Part shown: positions 23,114 through 33,724 of the stretch, in pieces
Position numbering within the stretch: position 1 is the first letter of the stretch
Layout of the letters: every line of letters starts with the position of its first letter
Source: Venturia oleaginea
Taxonomy: Eukaryota > Ascomycota > Dothideomycetes > Venturiales > Venturiaceae
NCBI GenBank assembly: GCA_013176395.1
Contig: JABMLP010000018.1
Span: 806,001-870,000, forward strand
Length of the DNA: 64,000 nt
Reading direction: 5' to 3'
Made by a program: the position numbers and the translations under genes
Notes under the pieces: model-generated
What the model was told of the DNA's origin: nothing
The model's database searches: none
Seen by the model: the letters and a program-made list of their open reading frames with translations, nothing else

Positions 23114-23365
23114 TTATTCGAATGGAGGGATTTCATTTAACCCAGGTGATTCCACGTCGATGAATTGGATGTGGAGTGGCTGGAAGGTGACCCCCCTCAG
23201 AGGAGTGCCTCTCCGGTCGCCTCGTGCTTCGTACATGTGTTGCCCTCGTAGGGTCCAGAAACGAGCGGTCTCGTGGAGATACTCATTGTCCCCCTCCCCA
23301 GAGACCAGGATGTAATCTCCAAAGAAGTCGGGTGTGGTTCGGCTCTCATCCATTGGTGGAGACAT
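23114..23365 (-). CDS. Small hypothetical protein, 83 residues
   Basis: The frame starts MSPPMDESRTTPDFFGDYIL and stops at TAA (23116-23114). It is acidic with no signal peptide. Upstream is an apparent intron (GTAAGT...TACAG) whose acceptor lies 5 bp before the ATG, plus a TATAAA near 23538, so a spliced transcript is likely. The only ATG before that intron (near 23464) leads out of frame with this start, which would make it an upstream ORF. After the TAA the same frame remains open for 36 codons to a second TAA. The family was not recognised. Confidence 0.4.
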   Translation of the reverse strand: MSPPMDESRTTPDFFGDYILVSGEGDNEYLHETARFWTLRGQHMYEARGDRRGTPLRGVTFQPLHIQFIDVESPGLNEIPPFE

Positions 23366-23530
23366 GGTGTCTGTATTACTTCAGTGTCCAGGGATTGAGG
23401 CGGGAGACTTACAAGGTGATTGCTGGAGGTTTATAGGTTGGGTGAGAGGATGTTCTGGTTGCCATTGAGGTCTCTGGAGAGTCGGAGAGTTTAATGCGAG
23501 TTGTCTCGAGGGACTTGAGTGAAACAAGTT

Positions 23531-23541
23531 TTTATATGTGA
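23531..23541 (-). promoter_or_regulatory. TATA-like box of the small 23.1-kb gene
   Basis: On the minus strand the sequence CATATAAAAAC precedes the apparent spliced leader by about 75-110 bp. The spacing suits a fungal TATA element. Assignment to this gene is inference. Confidence 0.3.
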
Positions 23542-24753
23542 GAGAATCCTAGTGCACCGTGCACGGGCATTCATCGAATAGGAAACAAAGTGTTGATATG
23601 GGCCATAGACACCATTCCTGTAGACCATGAGCATACAACAAGATGTCAAAAAGCACACAAGAAGCTTCTACTGACCCAAAAGAAACGAACATGGTCGTAG
23701 CAGGTCGTCCATTCCCAAGAGCGAACAACCGTCACTTTCGTGCCCCAAACCAAAAGGAGGGCAACGCCTAGAAAGATTCATCGTCACTCCCGATGCCCGA
23801 TGGCCGAGAATGAATGGCTCCGACTCTGGCCCATTCGCCATTCTGATGGATAATTTCTGAGCAGGTTTCCATACCCAGACTTCCTGAAGGCGAGAGAACG
23901 ATTGGTGAGTAGATTGCCAGGCGTTTGCTGGCCACAATAGGTCAGGTCGTCAAACAAGCGTGTAGAAGTTGTCGGGATGCCCGTGACAGACTCTACGATT
24001 GCAGAGGTAGTATACCGAGTGGTGTACCAAGTAACAATGAGAAGAAAAATGTACTAACTGGTACTCTGCTCTCTGATGTTGAAGCTGGGAGACGAGGCGT
24101 GGTGCGTGGTAGGTGAGGGACTTACGAGCGTATTTTAAGTGGGCTTTTGGAGAAGCACTTGGTGACAGCTATGAATGTCTGAGGCTGTGGAAAGCAGCTC
24201 GTCTACAGGTATGTGAAGAGGCAGGCGGAATTGGATGTCTGGTTAGAGTTGGTGATGGACGGCGAGTCAGGGGGGCGCTGTCAAGCCGTCAACCGTCTTA
24301 CCAAGCTTCGGCATCAAACAACTAAACAATGACTTTGCCTGGATCGAGCCTCGAGGTTTGCACTAAGAGAAGCCTGGCTGTAAATTTCGGAGCTCTTGGG
24401 CTCTGGATGCATGTGGAGAGAAATACTTCAAGACCGGAAAAGCAAGCATGTTCTCTGGAACTGAAAGGATGAGCAGATTGATATGTCACTTACCCCGACT
24501 GATCTCGCGCTCCAAAGTCCTCTAATGCAATAATATTCGCGTCAACTTCCGTTTCGTGGAATGACTCTCTGATAGCTCAGTTATTCTGAATTGGGCAAAA
24601 CGAAGAATCTATCCATACCATGATACGATACCTCCAATTAGTCACACCACCGCCGCAACGGTCTCTCCCAAAGTCTCAGCAAAGCAGGCTCCGGACGCCA
24701 TCACTCGGCTGAGCAGAACTCCACCCCGTGTACTCATACAATTCAGCCCGTGT
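23542..24753. other. Intergenic, no gene seen
   Basis: Only short shadow-like frames are present (longest about 89 codons), with no motif or splice partner. It includes the 3' flank of the metallophosphatase gene. Confidence 0.45.
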
Positions 24754-26912
24754 CTACTCCTTACACTTGCCATCTACATCACCCCAGTTTCCTCCAACCC
24801 AATCGCTAAGAACGTCCGTCATGGTCTTCTGCACGAACGGGGCAGTGTCCTTCTCAGACACTTTATGACCCAAGTAATCCAGCGCGAGAAGTACCCATGG
24901 CTGGATAAACTCATTGTACACCACATCAACAATTTCTTTCTCTTCGTCTACATCTCCCAGTTGGAAGCCGATGGGTGCTTGTATACAATTTGGAACTTTG
25001 TAGAAGGTGATTGGTGAGTGGACTGTATCATCACCATCTTTCCCATAGTCATCCGTTGTTGTGTATCCTGGAAGGAGATCGTCTTTCCCTCCGCTAGCAC
25101 GAAGTGGCGATTGCCCACCAAAGTTTGGGGCTGAGAAGTCGTTATCTCCAGCAGATGAGAGTGATTTAGTTTGTTGTAAGCCAATTTGCTCCGGCGGTGC
25201 TAGCATCCATGATTCCAGTCCATGAACCGTGGAAACCACAGAAAGGATAGGACCCTCGTTATTTAGCATGGCTAGTACTTTTGAAGCAACATTGAGTGGC
25301 ACATCTGGTACGAAATTGAATCCGCTCGTGAAAGGTGAGACGAGATATTCAGTATCTCTCGTGAAAGGTCCACGGAAGATATCAAATCGCATGGCACCTG
25401 TATTCGTGATGACCAGTGCTTTCCTCCCATCCTTTGTGACCCTCGAAGATTTGCCTAGCTCTGAAGGTAGGACAGACTGCTCGAGCCACGTGAAGATGCT
25501 TTGCTTGTCTGGATATGGTGCGCGGTTGACAAACAGATCGACGGGCGAACAGCCGCGCAACTTGTTTAGTTTGAGCTCAGAGCGTGCAGCATGAATGGCC
25601 GTAGAAACGTTCTTGCCCGCCTCAGTTGGGAATGTCGTATCATTCAAGCCAGAGTGATAGTGCATAGAGAAGAGATTGTTGTCCATGTATCTCCTTGCGA
25701 ACTTCAGCGAGGCAGCACTTGGTAATACCTCGTCTTTCTTTCCGGTCGATAGTCCAGACGCAGACATGAAGCCGATGGTCTCCATGTAGCGACCGCTTTC
25801 CAGACCAACAGCTTTGCTGTCGTATTTCTTGAAGTCGCGAATATGAACGTGACCACCAAGAAGGACGATGGGCGTGTCCCACTGTTGTCCACGGATTGTC
25901 TTGTACAAAGTCTCGTACTCTTTCATGCGCAAGCCAACGTGGCCATAAACGAGGATGAGGTCCACCTCTTTGTCCCGAATAGCTTTTTGGAACCATTCTT
26001 CTTGGACCGTCTCTCCAGCCGGTTGCACTACTGTATTGTTCGCGTTGCCGGTGAAATCAAACAGAAAGCCAAATGCCAATATCCGTATACCCTGATTCTT
26101 CGTTGTGAACTTCTTGTACCGTGGAGCCAACGCTTCTCTTTCACCAGTCTCTGGATTATAGATATCCAGATTGGATGCAAGGTAGTTGCCTTTGAAGCTG
26201 GGAACCGTCTTGTAGAACTCATTCTCGGACGAGTTCTGCTTGTACAGCTCATGATTGCCGGAGCAGATCAAGTCGATTTTCTGTTGCTTGAGGATATCGA
26301 ATGTGTATCGGCCTTTTGGATCAGAGCCATCATAGAGGCCGTTCCCTTCAACCCGGTCGCCGGTATCTACCACAATGAGATCAACGCCTTCCCGGTCCGC
26401 TCTTTGACGGAGGTGGTGGGCAAAGGATATGTAGTCTCCCCAATCGGCAGAGAATGAAGGCCTAGACGGACGGCTATCAGCGTACTTTTACTACAGGCAA
26501 ACACGCAGAGCCTGTTGATGGATCCTTCGCCTCGAATGTGCAAATACAGTACAGCTTCGGGATTACATCAAGATCAGCGACTTCCTGAAGCTCACAGATG
26601 AGAGGTTCCTAGATGAGATCAAAGAGGCAATCATCCCGAAAGCCAGCCTCTGCTTCGCATCGTCGCTACTGGCAGTTTGCCCCATAGCGAACTGAAGGAA
26701 ACAAGAAGCACATACTCTTGCAAGTGACCTCCAAACCAGCCATGCACATCAGTCGTGTGCAGGATGTTCAACTGACCCCATGGCAGATGTCTCAGAGGAG
26801 CAGCCACGGCAGACCTGGCCTCTGGCTGTATTGCATTTGCTGAATGTACGAGCTGGACGATGGCCAGCAACGCCGATAGGGAGGTCAACATACTGCCTAT
26901 CTGAGACAGCAT
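24754..26912 (-). CDS. Secreted metallophosphatase / 5'-nucleotidase-like (yeast YHR202W type)
   Basis: Two exons, 26912-26716 and 26461-24754, give 634 residues with a 254-bp intron, long for this window. The chosen ATG gives [20 protein letters not shown], a signal peptide; a frame open further upstream begins only with GTG inside a transposon end and is rejected. Metal-binding motifs are in order: TTDVHGW (D-x-H), [18 protein letters not shown] and GGHVH. A C-terminal 5'-nucleotidase-like domain contains NTGAMRFD. The enzyme should hydrolyse phosphate esters or nucleotides in the secretory route or vacuole; the substrate is not known. It is divergent from the RCC1-type gene. The intervening transposon ends 48 bp before this ATG, so the native promoter has been split. 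Confidence 0.82.
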
Positions 26913-26960
26913 GCTGTGTTTATGAGGTGTTGGTGAGCCGAAGCCGATTGCAGCACGCTT

Positions 26961-26993
26961 CACGGGTTGGCCAGAATTGACGGCGCACAGACC
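26961..26993 (+). repeat. Left terminal inverted repeat of the 27-kb transposon
   Basis: 33 bp starting CACGGGTTGGCCAGAATTGA, inverted at 28331-28363 with two mismatches. Confidence 0.85.
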
Positions 26994-27028
26994 GCCTCAA
27001 TATGTGATTTTAGAGTAATGTACAGATA

Positions 27029-28273
27029 TCACCACAAAGCGCTTTGACTTCGCACTTGAGGCTGCTCAATAATTGATCTACAGCGCTGGGGCATCTCCCT
27101 CATGCGGTCACGAATTTGTTTAAATGTAATACGGTCCCATTCTGCCTGAATATCTGCCTTGAAATGGGCCACCGTTGTCCACTTTCTACCAACCAATCTA
27201 CCCTTCATGATGTTCCAACAAGCTTCTATAGAGTTCAAATCTGGTGACTCTGGAGGGTGGGTGAGTAATAAGAGATCTGCTTCGCGTTTAAGGAGGGCTG
27301 GAGGTGAGTTTAGTGAGTTGATTCCGTGCGATGGATCGCCATCCTCCTGTAGCCAGTATCTGCACTTGTGCTTTGCCTCCAAGTCCTGTATAGCCTTAAT
27401 ATGTTGTGGCAGTATCTTTTCAGCGTAAAAGACATGTGACATGCAGTTTCCTTTTGGTGTAGCATCCTGTTTTGCCTTCCAGGCATCGTAGACCTTGCAG
27501 CGCTCTGCAAAGGCAGTATCCAGCTCGTACTTGAGTTGCTTAGGCTTGGTAGGAGCCCGCTGCTTCTCTGAGGGCTCAACAGGATCTTTGTAGAATATGA
27601 GGCTACCTTTGTGGTTGTAGTTGACTCCGCCGGCGACGTGGATTGTGATGTCTAAACCTGTGCCTTTTGACTCATTTATAGACCTTTCTTGCCCGGGTTT
27701 ACGTAGCTCGTACTCGGGCTCTTCCATCAGCTGCTTTGACTGGAAGTGAGCCTCGTCTGTGAACCAAATGCGAGACCAAAAGCCTGAAATCGTGGCGGTG
27801 AGGTGTTCTTGGCCGTACTGACGGCGGAGGGCTTGATTCTTTTTGCTAATTCTCTTTTGAAACTTCTTTTTGAATCGTTTGGCTCCTATCTGATTGGCGT
27901 GGCGACGTAAAGTTCGTGGTGCGGCTTCCAAATTGAGTTCTTCGACTTGATCTCGGTAGCCCATCTCGTGTGTTGGGTCATCTTGGTCAATTATCTTCTC
28001 TAAATCAGAGGCAGATACCAAGCTTTTTCTTCCTAAGATAGAACTCCTCTTTCTTGTTGTTCTAAGCGCTTTATTGCCCCAATCTTCTCGGTTTTTCCGC
28101 CATCTACGGCCGGTGGGAGTTGGGATGTTGATTCCAGGAAGGTGGCAAATAGATCTAAAGCTAGAGGAGGGACTAGCGGAGTCAAGGGCTTGAAAAAATC
28201 GATTTCGCTTCACGGTATCATATTCTCGACGATCAGTCTTTGGTAGCTTCTTTTTCGGCGTTGTGGGAGCCAT
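27029..28273 (-). CDS. Transposase, DDE (DD38E spacing), Tc1/mariner-like
   Basis: An intact frame of 414 residues from ATG 28273. The N-terminal third is basic and helix-turn-helix-like (GRRWRKNREDWGNKALRTTR). The catalytic triad appears as WFTDEAHF (Asp173), LQEDGDPSH (Asp311) and PDLNSIEACW (Glu350). There are 38 residues between the second and third acidic residues, against 34 in classical Tc1. The protein should cut and rejoin DNA at the element's inverted repeats. All three residues and the full length are present, so it could be active. Relatives are the DDE_3/IS630-like fungal transposases. Confidence 0.88.
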   Translation of the reverse strand: MAPTTPKKKLPKTDRREYDTVKRNRFFQALDSASPSSSFRSICHLPGINIPTPTGRRWRKNREDWGNKALRTTRKRSSILGRKSLVSASDLEKIIDQDDPTHEMGYRDQVEELNLEAAPRTLRRHANQIGAKRFKKKFQKRISKKNQALRRQYGQEHLTATISGFWSRIWFTDEAHFQSKQLMEEPEYELRKPGQERSINESKGTGLDITIHVAGGVNYNHKGSLIFYKDPVEPSEKQRAPTKPKQLKYELDTAFAERCKVYDAWKAKQDATPKGNCMSHVFYAEKILPQHIKAIQDLEAKHKCRYWLQEDGDPSHGINSLNSPPALLKREADLLLLTHPPESPDLNSIEACWNIMKGRLVGRKWTTVAHFKADIQAEWDRITFKQIRDRMREMPQRCRSIIEQPQVRSQSALW

Positions 28274-28330
28274 AATGTGGTGGTTTACGTGGAATCTACG
28301 TGTTGTTTTAGAGATCGGATGAAGGTCAGG

Positions 28331-28363
28331 GGTCTATGCGCCGTCAATTCCGGCCAACCCGTG
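28331..28363 (-). repeat. Right terminal inverted repeat of the 27-kb transposon
   Basis: Reverse complement of the left end with two transition differences. The outer boundary is at 28363. Confidence 0.85.
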
Positions 28364-28599
28364 CTTATCGATATTGATGAGTAATGCAACGAGGCTCAGC
28401 ACAGACCCCACGTCTGGAAACACTCGGATCATCGCTGACCTACAAATTCTTTGCCAATGTCTCCTCCCTTTTCACCCCAACAACAACAACAACAACAACT
28501 CTTTCACAACACAAATCGCAAGAATCATCCCTCAATTGCTCTTTCTCGAACAATCCAACCATCATCGCATCTTCTTGTTCAACCACACCACACATCACA

Positions 28600-30261
28600 A
28601 TGGCCCCTGCCAATTCCTCAAGGAAGCGCAAGGCCACTGAGCCTGAGCCTGTCGACGCGCCTTCAAAGAGAACGAAGACAACGAAGGCAGCCAAGGTAAC
28701 AAAAGCTCCTGCCCCAAAGAAAGCCGCAAAGAAGTCATCTCCACCCCCGAAAAAACTATCTCCGCCGCCAAAAAAGCCTGTCGCGAAGCCTGTTGTGAGG
28801 CCTGTCGCGAAGCCCGTCGCGAAGCCCGTTGCGAAGCCCGTCGCGAAGCCCGTCGCGAAGCCCGTCGCGAAGCCCGTCGCGAAGCCCGTCGCGAAGCCCG
28901 TCGCGAAGCCAAAGGCCACCAAAACAACCTCTAAACACGTCTTGAACTCCCCTCCAGACACCAAGCTCCATATCTACGTTATGGGAGATGGCTCTGCCGG
29001 TGAATTGGGCCTTGGAGCAACCAAAAAGGCTACTGACGTGTCCCGACCGCGTCTCAATGGTCTCCTCGACGCTGCTGGAGTCGTCGACATTGCTGTCGGA
29101 GGCATGCATTCCATCGCGCTCACAGTGGACAACAAGATCCTCACTTGGGGAGTCAATGATAACAGTGCGCTGGGCCGCGACACCAAGCAGCATGAAGCCA
29201 AAACAAAAGACATCGACGTGGATGCAGACTCTGGCTCCGACAGCGAAGACGATGACCCAGGACTCGATCTCAACCCACTTGAAGCCGCACCCTCAGCAAT
29301 TCCATCGGAATCATTTCCAGATAATACCACATTTGTACAGGTAGCCGCCGGTGACAGTGTCTCACTCGCGCTCACCGATGACGGCTTCGTATACGGCTGG
29401 GGCACGTTTCGCGACGACAAGGGCATCTTCGGCTTCAGTCAGATCCGCGGCCATGAGGTCGTCTCGGAACAGGCCCGTCCAGTTCTGATCAAAGGGCTCA
29501 AAGGCATCAGACAAATCACATGTGGTGAGAATCACGCGCTGGCACTCGATGACAAGGGCACCGTATGGGCTTGGGGATGTGGCAAACAGGATCAGCTAGG
29601 TCGCCGTCTTGTCGGTCGCCATCTGGAGAACAACCTTAACCCCATGCCTCTGAATCTACCAAAGAAAAACCAGGTGGAGTCTATTGCTGCTGGCCCGAAC
29701 CATTCATTCGCCGTTATGAAAGATGGTACAGTGTACTCCTGGGGTCTCAACAGCCACATGCAGACTGGCATCCCATACTCAGCTGCCAAAGACGACGACA
29801 TCATCACCGGACCCACCAAGGTCAAAGCCCTTAGCGATATCAAGATGATGTCTGGCGGAGCTCGTCATTCTATTGCTCTCAACACATCAGGCGAGCTGTA
29901 CTCCTTCGGCCAACTCGAAAACTCCGCGCTAGGAGCCGACTGGCAGCAATACGAGGATGACGAGAAGATGATCCGCCGAGGAGGAGACCTCCAGAAGCCG
30001 AAGATTGTCATACAGCCTATCAAGGTCGCCATCGAACCTCCTTGCAAATTCATCGCTTCAGGTCCTGAGCATAACATCGCGCTCACAGAGGAAGGCCGTG
30101 CATACTCATGGGGATTCAACACGAGTTTCAACTGCGGTCAAGGAGAGACAGACGGAGACGTTGAGATGCCCACATTGATCGACAATACGGCGGTCCGCAC
30201 TCAGAAGCTCGTCTGGGCAGGTTGCGGAGGACAGTTCTCGATGGTCGGCTCCGCATTTTAA
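28600..30261 (+). CDS. RCC1-family Ran guanine-nucleotide exchange factor
   Basis: 553 residues from the ATG at 28600 (context CACAATGG, start MAPANSSRKRKA). The frame is open further 5', but that part is CAA-rich leader and was left out. Residues 1-110 are a Lys/Pro/Ala tail holding a bipartite basic nuclear signal and a tandem PVAK array. Then come RCC1 beta-propeller blades with repeated GxxHxxAL and W/YxWG motifs (GGMHSIALTVDNKILTWG, GENHALALDDKGTVWAWG, GPEHNIALTEEGRAYSWG). The family loads Ran with GTP on chromatin and so sets nuclear transport and spindle direction; in fission yeast it is Pim1 and in budding yeast Prp20/Srm1. An acidic insert (SDSEDDD) lies between early blades. Its promoter has been separated from the divergent metallophosphatase gene by a transposon ending 236 bp before the ATG. 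Confidence 0.88.
   Translation: MAPANSSRKRKATEPEPVDAPSKRTKTTKAAKVTKAPAPKKAAKKSSPPPKKLSPPPKKPVAKPVVRPVAKPVAKPVAKPVAKPVAKPVAKPVAKPVAKPVAKPKATKTTSKHVLNSPPDTKLHIYVMGDGSAGELGLGATKKATDVSRPRLNGLLDAAGVVDIAVGGMHSIALTVDNKILTWGVNDNSALGRDTKQHEAKTKDIDVDADSGSDSEDDDPGLDLNPLEAAPSAIPSESFPDNTTFVQVAAGDSVSLALTDDGFVYGWGTFRDDKGIFGFSQIRGHEVVSEQARPVLIKGLKGIRQITCGENHALALDDKGTVWAWGCGKQDQLGRRLVGRHLENNLNPMPLNLPKKNQVESIAAGPNHSFAVMKDGTVYSWGLNSHMQTGIPYSAAKDDDIITGPTKVKALSDIKMMSGGARHSIALNTSGELYSFGQLENSALGADWQQYEDDEKMIRRGGDLQKPKIVIQPIKVAIEPPCKFIASGPEHNIALTEEGRAYSWGFNTSFNCGQGETDGDVEMPTLIDNTAVRTQKLVWAGCGGQFSMVGSAF
28777..28908 (+). repeat. 12-bp minisatellite encoding PVAK repeats in RCC1-type gene
   Basis: Eleven 12-bp units in frame. 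The nine from 28801 are nearly identical (CCCGTCGCGAAG), and two diverged units precede them. The encoded repeat is Pro-Val-Ala-Lys. Near-identical units at DNA level imply slippage-prone recent expansion. The array also creates long meaningless frames on the other strand. Confidence 0.9.
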
Positions 30262-31474
30262 TTGGAAAAGGCCACTTTCTCATTGTACGGCGTTCCGGCG
30301 TTGCATGGCTTGTTCTATCACGTTTCCACCTACAACAACATTCCTCACGTCCTTGATTTTCCTGTCCTTCTGGGCAGAGTGTCGGTGGAGGATTGTTGGT
30401 CGGCAGGCTGGATGAAGATTGGCAATCCTTTGTTTTGGTATGGTTTTTTGGTGTTGGTTGGCAACCTCGATTTCCCTCTGCTCCGGGAGAGATGTGTCGG
30501 TACCAACCACATCACTTGTCGTATTATGCGGGCTTCTGTTTGCATGGTTTCGTCCGGAGTCTGTTTTGGTTATGGCGCTCTTATACCCACAATGGCATTG
30601 ATGGATGAATGGACAGCATATTTTCAAAGAGGCCTTTCTTGCCTTTTTTCTTTTCTGTACACTAGATGATTCATGAGCTGGTTTTCTTTCATAAATGGAA
30701 ATTCTTTCTCTCGCATTGGTTTCCCTCTCTCGGATTGTTGGATGTGTTCATTGTGCTTGATTTTTGATACCCGGTAGTGAACTGCTTTATCGATGCCGCG
30801 GATTACATGGCTCAATGGTTTCACTTTTGCTAAGATACAATGGCGATGTAAGTGTTTGCTTTTCTCGTATGGCGTGTATGGGCTTGTTGTTTTGTAGAAG
30901 GGGTTCGCCCGTGGGTTTAATGGTTGATTTGGCAATAGTAATGGGTGGAGTGGGAACTGGTGTGGGGATGTGGTTGAAGGAGCTTTGCTGATTATCTTTT
31001 TCTCGAAGTCCTCTTTGTAGGAGTCTGTTGACAACAGTATTTGAAAAAAAAATTGAAAAAAAATTGACCGAAGGCTTGATATGCTCGTTAATAAGTAGTG
31101 AAGATGATATTCACTCTTGTTTTGAGCTTAGAGGACTTTTAATTTTTTGGGGCAGATAATTGGAATACCTTTTATCGTTTGTAGGTAGATGTGCCTTGGG
31201 GTTTTTGTTTCGCAGGGTAGGATGAGGGTTATGATGCTGTTCCTTAAAAAACACATGAAAGATATCGAATCGTGCGGCGCCGAGAAGCTGGAATATGGAA
31301 GCTTCCGCTGAGTCTGGTGGTATTGAAAGGTATACCCCAAGCACGAAACCATTTCAGGCAGGATGAATATATTCTAAGAATATTCAGATGGGGAAAATAC
31401 ATCCAAGAGCCTAGAGGCATGATCGTTAAATAGAAGACTGGATTGTTTCCTGGGCTGGAAAGGGTTAGATACCA
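30262..31474. other. Intergenic, no gene seen
   Basis: The 3' flanks of the RCC1-type gene and the convergent monooxygenase gene. Several overlapping small frames occur on both strands (up to 136 codons) without motif, typical of AT-rich non-coding DNA. An A-rich run lies near 31044-31064. Confidence 0.45.
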
Positions 31475-32762
31475 TCATCCCCTTTCCTCCTCTCCTGCTA
31501 TTCCTTCACCCCTTCCCCCCACGAAACCGTCCAACTCAGCAACCTCCGTCGCCAAACTCGGCGGCGGCATCATTTTCCCCGCCTTGATAGCCTTGAACAT
31601 TGGATCCCGTTCACAAATCGTATCCAGATCTGCATCTTGCACTCTATAGAAAGCAGCGCGGGACATGGGGTCGGTGATTTTATGATACTTTGCTGTTCGA
31701 GCTTCAGACCAGCTGGTGAGGAGAGTATCTGGGGCGTTGCAAGTGATGATGTTGTCGAGAACTTCGGCTAGAGATGTTGCGTCGAAAAGGCCTGTTGTCA
31801 GGCCTAGCCCGCCGTAGGGATTTGACACTGGGAAATATTAGTTTGCTTGATGGGGTTGCAAGAGGGGGGAAGGACTTACGATGAGCAGCGTCGCCTACGA
31901 GGAGTACCCTCTCTTTTCGCATCGTCTCGGCGCAAAGTTGTTGCGATTTGTAGGGTGCTGAATTAACAACCTCGAAATTCAAAGGTCGTGGACCGGGAAA
32001 CATAGCGTCATATTTCGCAATCAGGGCCTTTTCCATGTCATCTCCTGTGCTGACGTTGTTTGGGACGCTGAAGGAGACGCGCCAGAGGCCTTCGTTGTTC
32101 ATCTTGGAGATGAGACCGTAGTTTTCGGGATCCATCATGAATTGCGTATGCGAGAAGCCGTATTTTTCGAAAGGATAGCGCACATCGGTTGCGATGAATT
32201 GAGAAGGTAAGGTTTCGCCTTTGAAAGCTATACCGAGGGATTTTCGAACGAAGCTCTTCCCGCCATCGGCTGCGACGAGGTATTGACCGTTGAATGCTTG
32301 TCTTTCGCCTGTTGAGGTTTCTGCGATCACTTCTACGCGGTCGGTTTTAGAACCGTCTATTTTGACCACGTTCCAATCCCTTTCGACCTCGACGCCGAGC
32401 TTGTTGAGTTCAGTCTCAACCACTGCCATGAGTTTCCATTGAGGGAGAACTAGCACTCCTGGGGCACTCGGAGGAGTTGGGACTTTGACTACAATTTCTC
32501 CTGTCGTGGTGCGCCGAAAGGCGATGTCTTTCAGCATAATTCCAACCTCTTTGACAGCATCGAGGATCCCGGCTTTTTGCAGTATAGGCAAGACAAATGG
32601 TTGATAGGCTATTGACTTGGTACTGTCCCTGTCCGGAGAGGTATTGGCGTCAATGATCCGACACGGGATCTGAAGTCTGGAGAGAAGAAGTGCGAGGAAA
32701 AGTCCAACGGGGCCTGCTCCAATGATCAAGATAGGGAGGTTTTTATCCTTTGCGTTTTCCAT
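31475..32762 (-). CDS. FAD-dependent monooxygenase (PHBH fold)
   Basis: Two exons, 32762-31880 and 31827-31475, give 411 residues; the 52-bp intron splits a Leu codon between GDAAH and SNPYGGLGL. Motifs in order are GxGxxG as IIGAGPVGLFLALLL (about 12-26), the DG motif in LVAADGGKSFVRK (about 160), and the GD motif LLVGDAAHL just before the intron, continued by NPYGGLGLTTG. This is the class A flavoprotein hydroxylase set, which adds one oxygen to an aromatic or polyketide substrate using NAD(P)H. It is shorter than the usual 500-600 residue fungal phenol hydroxylase type and lacks a C-terminal thioredoxin-like domain. No biosynthetic neighbours were seen, so the substrate is unknown. Confidence 0.82.
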
Positions 32763-33259
32763 GACTTCGAGTTCGTGTTGGATCAGAACGTATAAAATTC
32801 AAATCATGTAACGCACGAAAAGATGTAGTTACGAGGTGCTAGGCAGAGAAGATGGATTGATGTTTGAAGAAGCATTACTTAGGAGACTGTGAAATTAGGA
32901 TGCTCAGTGCCATACTGATCGCATATGCAGCTCGGCGGCGTCGGGGTCGGACTACACTAGCGGCGATGATCTCTATCCATGACGCTATCAGGCCCATTGG
33001 AGGCCTCCATCACAAGGAAGGAAGCTTCTTTGACAATCCTCACAATGTATGGTGAAGCAAGTCGTGGCCTCGAGCTTGGTCCAGATGGAAGAATTGATGG
33101 AGTTTGCAAAGGAGACTGGAGGGAAGGGGTCGTGACTAAACTGCCAGTTCCAAACAGGTTAGACGGTTTGCGAGGAGTAATTTGGGAACTCGGAGGTACC
33201 ACAGTGGCTTCATCAATACATTGTGCTCGTGGTAAATCTCAACTTTTATTATCACTCGC

Positions 33260-33331
33260 AACTTAAGATCGACATCGATAAATTTCTGGCAAAATCATTC
33301 AATTTAGTCACCAGAGAATTATCAAGTGCGA
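33260..33331. repeat. Palindromic hairpin element, copy 2
   Basis: The left arm core ATCGATAAATTTCTGGC is at 33274-33290. The inverse arm at about 33309-33325 pairs at 11 of 15 compared positions. The loop is about 18 nt. Outer blocks CGCAACTT and its inverse AAGTGCG extend the pairing with a gap. The left arm is closely similar to copy 1, and most differences are transitions. Confidence 0.65.
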
Positions 33332-33724
33332 TTACGAATTACAAGATCATTCTCAGAAAGCTACTCAAAAGTTCGAGGCCACAAGGCCAGCATTTGTAGA
33401 CAGATAGCATCGACGGATCCCTGGAGGGACCACGAAACAACAATCAACTCTTCTCTTCTCATTGCATACAGCGTTACACCACGGATTAATGAGATATTTG
33501 ACGTTCTATCACGGATTCCGTGATATCTGGTAGCTCAAGAGAAGATAGTGCCTCGCTCTTAGCAGCATGCGGACCAAGTAAGGTTGAAGAATCCCCTCGG
33601 GAATCTCAAACTTCTCTGGCTCTTGGTTGATCGTCAATTTGTCCTGCAACCACGACGCGGGTTAGTCGATTTTATATGTCTTCCAGGTTGCGAAAACCTT
33701 CAACCATACCATATTTCTGCAAAA

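Larger units (their letters stand above)
26958..28366. mobile_element. Tc1/mariner-superfamily DNA transposon, 1403 bp plus CTT flanks
   Basis: Inverted terminal repeats of 33 bp lie at 26961-26993 and 28331-28363. Both begin CACGGGTTGGCC from the outside and differ at two positions, both transitions. Between them is one intact transposase gene on the minus strand. The immediate flanks are CTT (26958-26960) and CTT (28364-28366), which may be a 3-bp target duplication; the TA usual for this superfamily is absent. Intact ORF and near-identical ends suggest recent arrival with little RIP mutation. It sits in the promoter between the metallophosphatase and the RCC1-type gene. Confidence 0.85.

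Noticed and set aside
26913..26963. An N-terminal extension of the metallophosphatase from 26963
   Set aside because: It starts with GTG inside the transposon end; the ATG at 26912 gives a clean signal peptide.
28440..28964. A 174-codon minus-strand frame full of a four-residue repeat
   Set aside because: It is the complement of the PVAK minisatellite in the RCC1-type gene; tandem 12-bp repeats keep all frames open without coding meaning.
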